NCBI GenBank assembly: GCA_910587475.1
Contig: CAJUMR010000015.1
Span: forward strand, 1-64,000
DNA length: 64,000 nt
Source of the DNA: an uncultured Muribaculaceae bacterium
Lineage (GTDB): Bacteria > Bacteroidota > Bacteroidia > Bacteroidales > Muribaculaceae
Direction: 5' to 3'
Below are positions 9,301 to 17,904 of the stretch, piece by piece. The notes under the pieces are model-generated. The model saw only the letters and a list, made by a program, of their open reading frames with translations. It searched no databases and was not told where the DNA came from. Made by a program: the position numbers and the translations under genes. Every line of letters starts with the position of its first letter. The stretch's first letter is position 1.

Positions 9301-9546
9301 CTGATCTCAGACTTCTGGATGGTCAACGGCGAGTATCTCCGACTCAAGACTTTGACATTCGGTTACAATGTGCCGGAGAAGTTCCTGCGCCGCACACCGT
9401 TCACCGGCATCAATGCTTACATCTCGGGAACAAACGTGCTGACATTCAGCCATTGCAAGTATGTCGATCCTGAAACCCCGTCGGCAACATTCAACCTCTA
9501 TCCGCAGCAGGCAACATGGTCGCTCGGCCTTAATGTATCATTCTAA
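6379..9546 (+). CDS. SusC/RagA-family TonB-linked outer membrane transporter
   Basis: A 1055-residue TonB-dependent outer membrane barrel that imports a nutrient together with a SusD-like lid. Residues 1-26 are a signal peptide ending in ATAQ. A carboxypeptidase-regulatory-like domain follows (about 27-110, with GVVKDGSGETIPGA), then the TonB-box region (DEVVVVGYG), the plug (LLTAPMTNTSNMLTGKIAGL through VLKDAAAAIYG) and the beta-barrel, ending with aromatic Phe (SLGLNVSF). Length is normal. It leads a four-gene unit with a SusD 21 bases downstream and two extra lipoproteins. No glycoside hydrolase or sulfatase sits nearby, so the substrate cannot be guessed from the locus. Confidence 0.96.
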   Translation: MRVQLSKALRLLAFMLSAFIALGATAQTTVTGVVKDGSGETIPGAMIHLKGNSSVAAATNIDGRFSIKVPNLEASLEVSFIGYKSQTVALKGRSEVEVILSEDSEALDEVVVVGYGVQKKVSLTGSVSAISSKELLTAPMTNTSNMLTGKIAGLTAVQSTGRPGSDQSSIHVRGLNDFAASGPLCIVDGVPSSMDNVNPNDIESVSVLKDAAAAIYGVQGANGVILITTKRGNDGQARISYDGTFSIVHNTSMPELMNAREYMYWHNRASEMDGYAPRYTADIQQQVIENAPGTVYGETDWQDQLWRTAFTQKHNISASGGTNKMNYYVSLGLLDQEGTMKKTDYRRYNLRANVEVAVAKGLKFSANIAGFKAERYNAGFELGNTYAWNPAFEATHALPIYKSTYNGLPLAQTTGGDGHFNVGYSIENSGWMRNYNNQIVSNLKLEYDFKELVPVLSGLRISLWGSYTYGMTKIRNFMNSYEQLVLNSTKPTTFPEPDLLRKPGTTEGGGFTKFLQASDGWILRPQIDYSRTFGKHSVTALYVYEAQKHSSDSMQAGAQSFAATDPIDISLGVYTPNSLVGSHGYTSIVSHVGRLSYDFDNKYLIDFSFRYDGSYKFAPENRWGFFPSVSAGWVVSSESFLQDNAPWIDFLKIRASWGKSGKDNVTAYLYNATFNTAANSIVFGDTVYKNYWTDSYLQRNLKWSTTESYNVGIDIDVLRRKLGLELDVFYQYTNNLLETISGEYAPSLGGNRPSQANTGSMDNRGFDFTLKHQLTVNKDFSYRLRGTFGFARNKVLSRNLTPNYPTTLQPRIGESLGVRYGLKSAGLYQTEEQLANAPRLDGTTWHSSSQGPRLGDIRYVDINGDGRINFMDNNNEVLDMVRIGYGTMPEISFSLNADFNYKNFYLNMLWQGVTHCDYMLGGNDQYQWVVGTMLNTAFDQNGNGVKYIAENSWTPEHTDAKYPRLTTATGGNNILISDFWMVNGEYLRLKTLTFGYNVPEKFLRRTPFTGINAYISGTNVLTFSHCKYVDPETPSATFNLYPQQATWSLGLNVSF

Positions 9547-9567
9547 TAAAAGTCACTTATTCACGAT

Positions 9568-11262
9568 ATGAACAATATAGTAAAAAATATAGCGGTTGCG
9601 GCTGCTGTGGTGATGTCGGTCAGTTCGTGCAACGACGTGCTTGACCTCAATGACACTACAACTTTCGGCGATATCGCCGTGTGGAGCTCGCAGTCCAATG
9701 CCGATGCATATGTAACAGCAGCCTACAAATCGTTCAACGATCTGTCGAACGTCTATGTACGCGCCAAGTATTATGACAACTACAGCGATCTGATGAAGTC
9801 GTCCTATTGGTATCTCTATCCTTACAATCAGGCACTTCTCGACGCAACAACCTTCAGCAAGGGCAATGCAAGCCTTTTTGACTGCTGGTCGGGAGTCTAC
9901 GGCCGCATAAAGCGCACCAATATGATGCTCAACGACCTCGAACGCTACGGCCAGAAATGGGGCAGCGAATGGTACACCATCCGCCGCGCCGAAGGTCGCT
10001 TCTGCAACGCGATCAACTACTTCTTCCTCGCCAGAACTTATGGAGGTGTCGTTCTTCGCACCGATCACTCGGGTGGCGGCGGCTGGCTCGACGACGGAGC
10101 TTATGAAAGCGACAAACACCGCGCCCGCATCAGCGAAGAAGAGACATATAATTATATCCTTGACGAACTCGACTGGTGTGCTGAAAATCTACCGGAATCA
10201 TGGGATCCGTCATGGGAAGGCCGCGCCACCAAGGGCATGTGCTATGCCTTTATCTCGCGCATCGCACTCTATGCCAAGCAGTGGCAGCGCGCAGCCGATG
10301 CCGCCGAGCTTTGCAAGAAATACTACAGCCTCGTGCCCGACTACAAGCAGCTTTTCGACTGTCGTTCGGCTCAGGACAACAGCAAGGAGATTATCTTCGG
10401 CATCAAGGGCAAGCAGAACATCATAACATGTGGGTTTGACGCGGATAACCGTCCTTACGGCGACCGTCTGGCACTCAACACCACTGTCTATGCAATGGCC
10501 GTGCCGACAGCCGAGCTTGTCGATATGTATGAGTACAAAGACGGTACGGCTTTTGATTGGAATACTTGGACATCCAAGCGAGATGAAGAAGATAAAGAAA
10601 TCACCGATCCATACTCATATCGAGAACCGCGTTTCCATGCAACAGTGCTTTATAACGGCTGCAGCTGGGAAGGCCGCACTATCCAGACATATGAAGGTGG
10701 CAGTGATAGCTTTACCGAGTTTAGTTTTACAACCGACCCAGGTGGTCAGACCGTGACAGGCTACTATCTGCGTAAGTATCTGTTGGAGAATCATAAGACT
10801 TTCCCGACCGAAGGCAGCCACAACACTGACATCGTCATCCGCTATGGCGAAGTGCTCCTCAACAAGGCTGAGGCACTTGCCGAGCTCGGATATCTCGACG
10901 ATGCTCTCTTGGCACTCAACGAGGTGCGCGAGCGCGTCAATCTCCCCGGCAAAACAAAATCGGATGCGATGAACAAAGGACAGTTCATGGAAATTCTCCG
11001 CCACGAACGCTGCGTGGAGCTTGCCGGCGAAGGCCACCGCATCTGGGATCTACGCCGCTGGCGTCTTGCCGAACAGGTAATCAACGGCCGCACAGCCCAT
11101 GGACATAAGATCACCCTTAAGGCTGACGGATCTTACGAATATGAAACAGTGGACGCTGACGGCGGCCGCAAACGCATCTTCCTGCCTCACTACTACTACA
11201 TGCCGCTTCCGAGCGCCGAACTGTCGCAGAACACCTTGTGTGTAGACAATCCTGTGTGGTAA
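9568..11262 (+). CDS. SusD/RagB-family nutrient-binding outer membrane lipoprotein
   Basis: A 564-residue lipoprotein that would cap the preceding SusC barrel. The N-terminus is a type II signal with the lipobox around VSSCND near residue 22. The SusD fold is shown by the N-terminal helical region (ADAYVTAAYKSF), the TPR-like middle (GRATKGMCYAFISRIALYA) and the conserved C-terminal block EILRHERCVELAGEGHRIWDLRRW with PLPSAEL near the end. Gap to SusC is 21 bases, so they are co-transcribed. Confidence 0.96.
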   Translation: MNNIVKNIAVAAAVVMSVSSCNDVLDLNDTTTFGDIAVWSSQSNADAYVTAAYKSFNDLSNVYVRAKYYDNYSDLMKSSYWYLYPYNQALLDATTFSKGNASLFDCWSGVYGRIKRTNMMLNDLERYGQKWGSEWYTIRRAEGRFCNAINYFFLARTYGGVVLRTDHSGGGGWLDDGAYESDKHRARISEEETYNYILDELDWCAENLPESWDPSWEGRATKGMCYAFISRIALYAKQWQRAADAAELCKKYYSLVPDYKQLFDCRSAQDNSKEIIFGIKGKQNIITCGFDADNRPYGDRLALNTTVYAMAVPTAELVDMYEYKDGTAFDWNTWTSKRDEEDKEITDPYSYREPRFHATVLYNGCSWEGRTIQTYEGGSDSFTEFSFTTDPGGQTVTGYYLRKYLLENHKTFPTEGSHNTDIVIRYGEVLLNKAEALAELGYLDDALLALNEVRERVNLPGKTKSDAMNKGQFMEILRHERCVELAGEGHRIWDLRRWRLAEQVINGRTAHGHKITLKADGSYEYETVDADGGRKRIFLPHYYYMPLPSAELSQNTLCVDNPVW

Positions 11263-11305
11263 TAAACAATCAACTAATCATTCAGATCAAACATTGACAA
11301 AGAAA

Positions 11306-11749
11306 ATGAAAAATATAATCAAACATACTCTGTACATGATTGTAACCTTGGTTGCTGCGGGTCTGTTGTCGGGCTGCCGTGATGCTGATCCCGAGTTTGT
11401 CCACACAGACAATCTGATCAACCAGCTCTTCATGATGACTACCCAACAGGGCACTCAGTATCAGTTTACAATCACCGAATATGACGCCAACGGCCAGGTG
11501 GTGACGGAGAATCTCACAGCCGAAGCAGTCGCCGGCGGCTACGGCGTGGCCAAGATCACATTCTCTTATGCCTTGATGGACGATATCGACCTGACGAGAG
11601 TCTATCTGGCGGCACATGTAGGCTATGACGTTATCATCAATCCAGGATTGAGCGGAGTCCATGACATAAGCGGCGACGGTATCGTCGTCAATGTCAAGGG
11701 TGGCAACGGCAAGGTGAGAAAATACAGAATTTCAGGATCATTTGAATAA
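11306..11749 (+). CDS. Small surface lipoprotein of the SusC/D locus
   Basis: A 147-residue lipoprotein; the ATG at 11306 is preferred to an in-frame TTG at 11294 because it directly precedes a standard signal (MKNIIKHTLY) with a lipobox LLSGC near residue 25. The mature part is strand-rich with a C-terminal GKVRKYRISGSFE. I do not recognise the family with certainty; small lipoproteins with this pattern often sit behind SusD and act as extra surface substrate-binding or structural partners. It lies 43 bases after susD and 19 bases before the next lipoprotein. Confidence 0.75.
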   Translation: MKNIIKHTLYMIVTLVAAGLLSGCRDADPEFVHTDNLINQLFMMTTQQGTQYQFTITEYDANGQVVTENLTAEAVAGGYGVAKITFSYALMDDIDLTRVYLAAHVGYDVIINPGLSGVHDISGDGIVVNVKGGNGKVRKYRISGSFE

Positions 11750-11768
11750 CCAGTAAGCACAGACAAAT

Positions 11769-13310
11769 ATGAAACTATATAAATCAATTGTAATGGCTGC
11801 GGTTGTCGGCATGGCCGTGACATCATGTGAAGAAGGCTTTGACTATGACGCTCAACTCGCCCGTACAGATATCGGTGATGTTTTCTACGTGGTATACTAT
11901 GATGAAGACGGGAAGGAATATAGATGCAATGGAAAGGTAGAAGGAGACGATATTACGATAATGATCAATCCGTTTTCGGATGTAGAAAAAGCTCTCAGTG
12001 AAGCATATCCCAAGTTCTATATGCCGATGGGTGCCACATGTTCTCCTACACCAGTCGATCCGCAGGATTTCACCAAGGAAGTGAAATATACCATCACATC
12101 GGGCGATGGCAAACATCAGCGCACTTATACGGTCAACTGGGGTCCGAGCGATCCTCTGCCCTTCGGAGGCGGTTATGCGTTCAGCAATCTGCTCTGCGAG
12201 AAGATGTACACCGAGCTGGGTTATCCCGGTCAGCCGATCACCGGCGAGAACGGCGATGTGCCTAACGGCGACATACTTTTCTATCCCGCTTTCTGCGGAG
12301 ACAAGATCGTCGGTTTCTCGCGAGTATATGCGTGGGGCAACACCAACGGCCGCAATATAGCACCTAACCATAGCCTGGCATTCAAGGTGTGGGATGTGGC
12401 AACGCTTGAAGAAGTCAACACTACACTCAACCTCGGCTCTCTCAGCCCGTCGGATATCGTCAATATCACCAATGACTGGACCGGCCATGTTGTGGCTGCC
12501 ACAGGCGGCCTTAACAGCAAGCCGAGCGAACTCTACTACTGGACATCGCTCGAAGCAGCACCGGTGAAAGTCGGCACACTCCCTGTTCCGGTCTATACCC
12601 ACACTGTTCATGAGGTCGATGCAAGTATGTTCATACAAGTAGCCGGCGATATCACTTCTGACGCCGTAGTCACCTACATGCCTACCAAGACCTCGACAGG
12701 TGACCATGTGGCAGTGAATGTGCGCGGCGGCTCAATCGATCAAAACTACCGCACTATCACAACGGGCTATCCGTCAAACGACCAGGCATGGTTCCAGATG
12801 ATCTCGATGTTCGGAACTGACGATCGTGCGAATTACCTCGTCGGAGAGACAGAAGGCACCGGCAATGGATCTGTAAAGGCTTATTACAATACATTTACCA
12901 ACATGACTATCGCGACCATGCCTGCCTATCTCAACGGCAAGCCTTTCTCTGACGGCATCGCATGGTGGGCAGCCACAGGAGCAACTTCGAGCCGCGGTGG
13001 ATCGCGCCGTCCGTTCGTTATGGCGATGATGGTCAACGGCAAAGAGTACAGTCTCGTGCTTACAGGCTATGCCTGGGAGTACAGATCGCAGATGATGACC
13101 GGCGATTTCTCGGCATATATCGGCGATGCACTTTGCTACGACATGCGTAAATATCAGCAGGCTCAGATCGGTTCGGCCGGTCTCGACGCTCAGTTGAGCT
13201 TTGGCTCTGTGGGATGCTGGTATTGGGACGATGACGCCCATGAGGGCCGCGTAGCAATCTGGAACGGCCGCGAAGGTCTCGCGACATTCCTGATCAGCAG
13301 CTACGAGTAA
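11769..13310 (+). CDS. Surface lipoprotein of the SusC/D locus, DUF5018-like
   Basis: A 513-residue lipoprotein with a signal ending at the lipobox VTSCEE (Cys about 20). The first 130 residues hold an Ig-like domain closing with TYTVNWG, reminiscent of the DUF5018 domain of Bacteroides SusC/D loci. The remainder is rich in aromatic residues, glycine and short strands, and looks like a propeller-type binding domain. It is the last gene of the locus; a hairpin with nine or more T follows. Its likely job is a surface glycan- or ligand-binding protein, inferred only from position and fold. Confidence 0.65.
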   Translation: MKLYKSIVMAAVVGMAVTSCEEGFDYDAQLARTDIGDVFYVVYYDEDGKEYRCNGKVEGDDITIMINPFSDVEKALSEAYPKFYMPMGATCSPTPVDPQDFTKEVKYTITSGDGKHQRTYTVNWGPSDPLPFGGGYAFSNLLCEKMYTELGYPGQPITGENGDVPNGDILFYPAFCGDKIVGFSRVYAWGNTNGRNIAPNHSLAFKVWDVATLEEVNTTLNLGSLSPSDIVNITNDWTGHVVAATGGLNSKPSELYYWTSLEAAPVKVGTLPVPVYTHTVHEVDASMFIQVAGDITSDAVVTYMPTKTSTGDHVAVNVRGGSIDQNYRTITTGYPSNDQAWFQMISMFGTDDRANYLVGETEGTGNGSVKAYYNTFTNMTIATMPAYLNGKPFSDGIAWWAATGATSSRGGSRRPFVMAMMVNGKEYSLVLTGYAWEYRSQMMTGDFSAYIGDALCYDMRKYQQAQIGSAGLDAQLSFGSVGCWYWDDDAHEGRVAIWNGREGLATFLISSYE

Positions 13311-13377
13311 TCGCTGCGTTGACAGTTTGCATGCATTAGATTTGAATACATAGATACAAAACAAGAAAGATGGGATC

Positions 13378-13410
13378 GGGTCTCTCTGTGAAGAGGGGCC
13401 CTTTTTTTTT
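13378..13410 (+). terminator. Terminator closing the first SusC/D locus
   Basis: GGGTCTCT and AGAGGGGCCC form a stem around a short loop, followed by a run of nine T. Confidence 0.7.
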
Positions 13411-13588
13411 GAAGGGAGCGACGCGCGGCTTGTGAAAAAAGTATTAAATTTGTCTTAGAGTAACTATTTAGCCAAACTGTAATGCGTAAAGATGCTGTAA
13501 TCAGCAATGTAGTGACGCTTTAGATGCGCTGAACAGTCACGGTAGCTGTCTCTCAGGATTAATCGAGTTAAATTCAAAACGCCCTCTT

Positions 13589-14161
13589 ATGAAGCGCATT
13601 ATTGAACGAATGAAGGAATTTGCGGATGTGTCGGACGCGACGCTCCGCGAGCTTGCCGCGGCATTGGAGCCATGTCGGTTTGCCAAACGCACGCTTCTGG
13701 TCGAGGAGGGTCGCCAGGCCGGCGCGGCCTACTTTCTGGAGCGGGGCATGACACGCTCTTACTGGATGGTCGACGGCGAGGAGATCACGACGTCGTTCTC
13801 GACCGAGGGCTCGCTTGTGTTCAGCATGGACGAGATTTACTATGGCCGCGTGAGCGAGGAGTATGTCGAGGCGATCGAAGATGTCGACTGTTACCGCATA
13901 GATGCCCGGCGGCTGAGGGAACTTGTCAGCGTCAATATAGAGCTTGCGAGGTGGTGGGGCGCGATCCATGAGTATGAGTACAGGCGTCTGCATCAGTCGC
14001 ACAAAGAGCGTCTGACGCTGCCGGCACGAGAGCGCTACGAGGCTTTTTCTCGCCAGTTTCCCGATGTCTGCCGCCGGGCGCAGAACTGCTACATCGCTTC
14101 GTATCTGGGAGTGACAGCGTCGACACTCAGCCGCATCCGGGCATTGTCGGGTAAAAATTGA
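13589..14161 (+). CDS. Crp/Fnr-family transcriptional regulator
   Basis: A 190-residue protein with an N-terminal cyclic-nucleotide-binding-type barrel (residues about 20-110: CRFAKRTLLVEEG, then GEEITTSFSTEGS) and a C-terminal helix-turn-helix (CYIASYLGVTASTLSRIR, about 165-182). This is the common Bacteroidetes Crp/Fnr-like form, about 190 residues, which often lacks conserved cAMP contacts, so the ligand is unknown. It lies between the SusC/D locus and an acyltransferase and could regulate either; nothing in the sequence decides this. Confidence 0.9.
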   Translation: MKRIIERMKEFADVSDATLRELAAALEPCRFAKRTLLVEEGRQAGAAYFLERGMTRSYWMVDGEEITTSFSTEGSLVFSMDEIYYGRVSEEYVEAIEDVDCYRIDARRLRELVSVNIELARWWGAIHEYEYRRLHQSHKERLTLPARERYEAFSRQFPDVCRRAQNCYIASYLGVTASTLSRIRALSGKN

Positions 14162-14219
14162 TATAGAGCAATTTTTTTGCGGCGGTGTTTGGCTAATTTT
14201 GCAGAAGAAAAAAGCAAAA

Positions 14220-15353
14220 ATGACAACAGAAATGACAGACAAACCTAAGGCTCGTTATGAGCTGCTCGACGGGCTGCGCGGAGTTGCGGCCCTGATGGTG
14301 ATCTTTTATCATATCGGCGAGTGTTTCGCCACGTCGCCTCAGACGCAGGATATCAACCACGGCTATCTGGCGGTAGATTTCTTTTTTGTGTTGTCGGGGT
14401 TTGTGATCGGCTATGCCTATGACGGCCGCTGGGCCAAGGGCATGACAGCGGGAGGTTTTATGCTGCGCCGTGTGATCAGGCTGCAGCCGATGGTGATCGT
14501 CGGTGTGGCGCTCGGTGTGGTGTCGTTTGTCGTGCAAGGCTGTGAGCAGTGGGATGGCACGGCTGTCAGCCCGCTTGCTGTTGTGGCTTCGCTGGTGCTG
14601 GGTCTGCTGATGTTGCCCTCTCTGCCCGGCACACTGCCCGAGGTGAGAGGCAACGGCGAGATGTTTCCGCTCAACGGACCATCGTGGTCGTTGTTTTTCG
14701 AGTATATCGGCAGTGTGTTCTATGCTCTGCTGCTCCATCGCCTGTCGACGCGGATGCTGAGACTGTTTGTGGCAGCGTCGGGAGTTGGTCTCGCGGCCAT
14801 AGCGATCGGCAACGGTTCGGGATACTATCATCTCGGAGTCGGGTGGACGGCTGCTGACGGCGGTTTCTGGATGGGTCTGCTCAGAATGACCTTCTCGTTC
14901 TCGATGGGTCTGCTGCTGTCGCGCGACTTCCGCCCTGTCAGGATCAAAGGGGCATTCTGGATCTGTTCGGCACTGATTGTGGCGATGCTGTCGGTGCCGT
15001 ATGTCGGAGGAGAGACGATGCCTGTGGCCAACGGCATCTATGATGCGGTGTGTACGCTCGCGGTTTTTCCGCTGATCGTCTATCTCGGCGCTTCGGGCCG
15101 GACTACCGACCGCCATTCGGCGCGGACCTGTGAATTTCTGGGCGCGATCTCTTATCCGGTCTATATCATCCACTATCCGTTTATGTATATGATGTATGCC
15201 TGGGCGTGGAAGAACGGTTATGGCTTCGATCGGGTGTGGCCGGTGGCAGCAGCTATCGTGGTGACAGTCGTTTTGCTGGCGTGGGTGTTTCTGAAGTACT
15301 ACGACGAGCCTGTACGCCGCTGGCTCGGCAAGCGCTTGGTGAAAAAATCATAA
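14220..15353 (+). CDS. Acyltransferase 3 family membrane protein
   Basis: A 377-residue integral membrane protein of the OafA/acyltransferase 3 family, which moves acyl groups (often acetyl) onto surface polysaccharides or other exported sugars. The family start motif RYELLDGLRGVAALMVIFYH with its catalytic-type His, DFFFVLSGFV, and LNGPSWSLFFEY near the middle are all present, with about ten membrane helices. I chose the ATG at 14220 over an in-frame TTG at 14199. The preceding regulator ends 58 bases upstream. The acyl acceptor cannot be told from context. Confidence 0.92.
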   Translation: MTTEMTDKPKARYELLDGLRGVAALMVIFYHIGECFATSPQTQDINHGYLAVDFFFVLSGFVIGYAYDGRWAKGMTAGGFMLRRVIRLQPMVIVGVALGVVSFVVQGCEQWDGTAVSPLAVVASLVLGLLMLPSLPGTLPEVRGNGEMFPLNGPSWSLFFEYIGSVFYALLLHRLSTRMLRLFVAASGVGLAAIAIGNGSGYYHLGVGWTAADGGFWMGLLRMTFSFSMGLLLSRDFRPVRIKGAFWICSALIVAMLSVPYVGGETMPVANGIYDAVCTLAVFPLIVYLGASGRTTDRHSARTCEFLGAISYPVYIIHYPFMYMMYAWAWKNGYGFDRVWPVAAAIVVTVVLLAWVFLKYYDEPVRRWLGKRLVKKS

Positions 15354-15468
15354 GATATGTCGGCCCGCTGAACTTATGGAGCGTGATGTCGTTAATCTTG
15401 CAATCGGTGGCAACGGATTGCTCCGGTTGAATGTATATAAGTGATTAACGAACTAAAACGCAACAGTT

Positions 15469-15618
15469 ATGACTTCAGAACACAGACACGAGATCCGTCT
15501 CGGCATGAGCATTTTGAAAATCGCGTTGAAAGCAGCCGTAGTGTGTGCAGCTTTCCGCATGGTCAATGAAATCCACAAGGTGCACCGCGCCATCGAGAAC
15601 CGCGAGAGCCGCAAGTAG
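15469..15618 (+). CDS. Small basic protein, 49 residues, unknown function
   Basis: An ATG-started 49-codon frame in an otherwise empty stretch between the acyltransferase and the MATE gene. The product starts MTSEHRHEIR, has a central 18-residue hydrophobic/amphipathic segment (SILKIALKAAVVCAAFRM) and ends in a charged helix (IENRESRK). That shape suggests a membrane-associated small protein. It is followed 27 bases later by a strong GC-rich hairpin. I know no family for it; reality as a gene rests on the coherent helix pattern and the hairpin. Confidence 0.45.
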   Translation: MTSEHRHEIRLGMSILKIALKAAVVCAAFRMVNEIHKVHRAIENRESRK

Positions 15619-15645
15619 GCTCCGCAACGAAAGACAGAAACACGG

Positions 15646-15684
15646 CGCCGGCCGGGATCGGTAAAACCACGATTCCGGCCGGCG
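15646..15684. terminator. Bidirectional hairpin between convergent genes
   Basis: A 15-bp stem with one G-U pair (15646-15660 with 15670-15684) around a 9-base loop lies between the small plus-strand ORF and the minus-strand MATE gene. It lacks a clear T-run on the plus strand. Confidence 0.55.
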
Positions 15685-15701
15685 TTGCCGTTGAATGGTT
15701 A

Positions 15702-17051
15702 TCAAGATTTTATTTTTGTCTTGGTCGAGCGCAGGAAGTAGTGGAGGAAAAGAGCTCCGGCAATGAAAAGGCTGACTGAGAAGCTGAGAATGATGCCGAA
15801 TGTGCCGAGTCCTGCGGGAAAGCCGAGGAGATAGGTGGCGGGAATGCCGAAAACGACGTAGCTGACGAAGGCGATCCACAGCATCGGCATGACATGGGCT
15901 GTGCCTCGGAGGGCGGCGGCAAAGTTGATCTGGGTGGCGTCGCCTGCCTGGTAGATGACAAGGGGGATGATCAGTCCTGAGGTAATGGCAAGGACTGCGC
16001 TGTCGTCGGTGAAGCATGCCATCAGCGAGTTGCCGAATATGAGGAATATGGCCGATGAGATGCACATCAGAGTCAGCATCACGTGGTAGCCGGCCCATGC
16101 GACGCGTCGCATGGCGTGGTTGTCGCATCGGCCGGCTTCGTTGGCCACGAGTATGGTGACGGCTGATCCGATGCTGTAGTAGATGCAGAAACCGAGTGTG
16201 CCGACGATGACGATAATCTGGAATGCTGCGAGGTCGATCGCGCTGATCCATCCTGTCATGATGGCTGCAGCGGTGAATGATCCGGACTCGAAAGTCATCT
16301 GCATCGACACCGGTATGCTGATGTTCCAGATCTTACGTATGTCAGACCATGTGGTGCGGGCCGCTGCAAATCCTTGCCGGAATACGGCGTTGCGTCGTCT
16401 GAAGGCGAAGCATCCGATGATGACGGCGGGACAGAGCAGTCGTGCGATCAGAGTGCTGATGCCTGCACCGGTGAGTCCGAGTTCGGGGCATCCGGCGTTG
16501 CCGAAGATCAGGAGGTAGTTTCCGACGATATTGACGATGTTTGATCCGAGGATGATCCACATCGGCAGCCGTGTGTCCTTGATGCCGTAGCTCCACTGTG
16601 CGAGGACGTTGAAGACCGACAGCGGTATTATGCCGGCGAGGTAGATCAGATAGTAGGGCCGAATGATCGGGAGCAGCTCGGCGGGTTGTCCGAGCCGGTG
16701 GATGTTGAAGTAGACGACGGTCATCAGCAGGGTGATCACTGCGGCGAAGACGATGTTGAGTATCAGTGCGCTCCTGACTGTCGCACCGATGTCGGACATC
16801 CGTTTGCGGGCGAACAGCGCACCGACGATCGGCGTCAGCCCGTAGGTGAAACCGACGCAGCAGAATATGACGACGTTGAAAAGATTGTTGACGAACGACG
16901 CGGATGCGAGTGCCGGGGTGGAGTAGTGGCCGACCATGATGTTGTCGGCAAATCCGACTACTATCATGCCGAGCTGTCCGACGAGTATCGGCAGCCCGAG
17001 ACGGAAGATGGCGGCATAGTCGCCGGAGTATTTTGCAAACAATTTCTTCAT
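15702..17051 (-). CDS. MATE-family efflux transporter
   Basis: A 449-residue membrane protein with about twelve helices in two homologous halves, typical of NorM/DinF multidrug and toxin extruders that are driven by Na+ or H+. Supporting motifs are PILVGQLGMIVVGFADNIMVG near residue 20 and PLVIYQAGDATQINFAAALRG in the second half. Length is normal. It is a single gene: a perfect hairpin separates it from the upstream BI-1 gene. Substrate unknown. Confidence 0.93.
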   Translation of the reverse strand: MKKLFAKYSGDYAAIFRLGLPILVGQLGMIVVGFADNIMVGHYSTPALASASFVNNLFNVVIFCCVGFTYGLTPIVGALFARKRMSDIGATVRSALILNIVFAAVITLLMTVVYFNIHRLGQPAELLPIIRPYYLIYLAGIIPLSVFNVLAQWSYGIKDTRLPMWIILGSNIVNIVGNYLLIFGNAGCPELGLTGAGISTLIARLLCPAVIIGCFAFRRRNAVFRQGFAAARTTWSDIRKIWNISIPVSMQMTFESGSFTAAAIMTGWISAIDLAAFQIIVIVGTLGFCIYYSIGSAVTILVANEAGRCDNHAMRRVAWAGYHVMLTLMCISSAIFLIFGNSLMACFTDDSAVLAITSGLIIPLVIYQAGDATQINFAAALRGTAHVMPMLWIAFVSYVVFGIPATYLLGFPAGLGTFGIILSFSVSLFIAGALFLHYFLRSTKTKIKS

Positions 17052-17082
17052 GCAGATAGCTGATTGGTCGTGTCGATAGCCT

Positions 17083-17120
17083 AAAAAAAGACATCCGGCG
17101 AATATATATCGCCGGATGTC
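17083..17120 (-). terminator. Terminator after the BI-1 gene
   Basis: A perfect 12-bp stem (17090-17101 with 17109-17120) reads into seven T on the minus strand (17083-17089). Confidence 0.8.
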
Positions 17121-17147
17121 CCGGTTTTTTTTATGATGGTGAGTTTG

Positions 17148-17855
17148 TCAGTCGCGGTTTCCGAAAATACGGAGCAGGTAGAGGAAGAGGTTGATGAAGT
17201 CGAGATAGAGAGTGAGGGCGCCGATTGTGGCAAGTTTGCCGGTCGAAGCCGAGTCCATCTGGATGGCCATGTTCTTGATCTGCTGGGTGTCCCAAGCGGT
17301 GAGTCCTACGAATATGAGGACACCGGCGTAGGTGATGATCCACATCATGGTCTCGCTGTGGAGGAAAAAGTTGACCACCGAAGCTATGACCAGACCGATC
17401 AGGGCCATGAACAGTATCGAGCCCATGCGCGAGAGGTCGTTGGAAGTGAAGAAGCCGTAGATGCTCATGGCAGCGAAGGTGCCTGCAGTGACGAAGAACG
17501 TCGTGGCTATGGTGCTGCCGGTGTAGACGATGAAGATCGGGGCGAGAGCGAGGCCGTTGACGGCTGCGAAGAGGTAGAAAAGCCCCGATGCTGCGATCGT
17601 CGACAGGCGGCGTATGCCTCCGGTGATGGCGATCACGAGGCCGATTTCGGCTATGAGGAGGAACCATATCAGCCAGCTATGGCTTGAGAGGATCTGCCAG
17701 TAGGTCTGGCTTTCGGAGCACCACAAGGCAATGAATGCCGACACGAGCAGACCGAGCGTCATCTTGAAGTAGACGCGTTTCATGACTGCCGACACTTTGG
17801 TCGACAGAGCCTGGGTGGAGGCATTGTAGGGGTTGTTGAAATTGTTGTCGAACAT
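17148..17855 (-). CDS. Bax inhibitor-1 / YccA family membrane protein
   Basis: A 235-residue protein with seven hydrophobic helices, the hallmark of the BI-1 (TMBIM/YccA) family. Visible family features are VMKRVYFKMTLGLLVSAF at the N-terminus, the FAAMSIYGFFTSNDLSRMG segment and the signature LTAWDTQQIKNMA with the conserved Asp in helix six. Bacterial members affect membrane protein turnover (YccA with FtsH) or act as pH-sensitive Ca2+ leak channels. argS ends 49 bases upstream on the same strand. Confidence 0.92.
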   Translation of the reverse strand: MFDNNFNNPYNASTQALSTKVSAVMKRVYFKMTLGLLVSAFIALWCSESQTYWQILSSHSWLIWFLLIAEIGLVIAITGGIRRLSTIAASGLFYLFAAVNGLALAPIFIVYTGSTIATTFFVTAGTFAAMSIYGFFTSNDLSRMGSILFMALIGLVIASVVNFFLHSETMMWIITYAGVLIFVGLTAWDTQQIKNMAIQMDSASTGKLATIGALTLYLDFINLFLYLLRIFGNRD

Positions 17856-17904
17856 GATGTTGAGTATTAAGAGGATGATGTTTTTTAGAATTGGTGAGAG
17901 AGTA

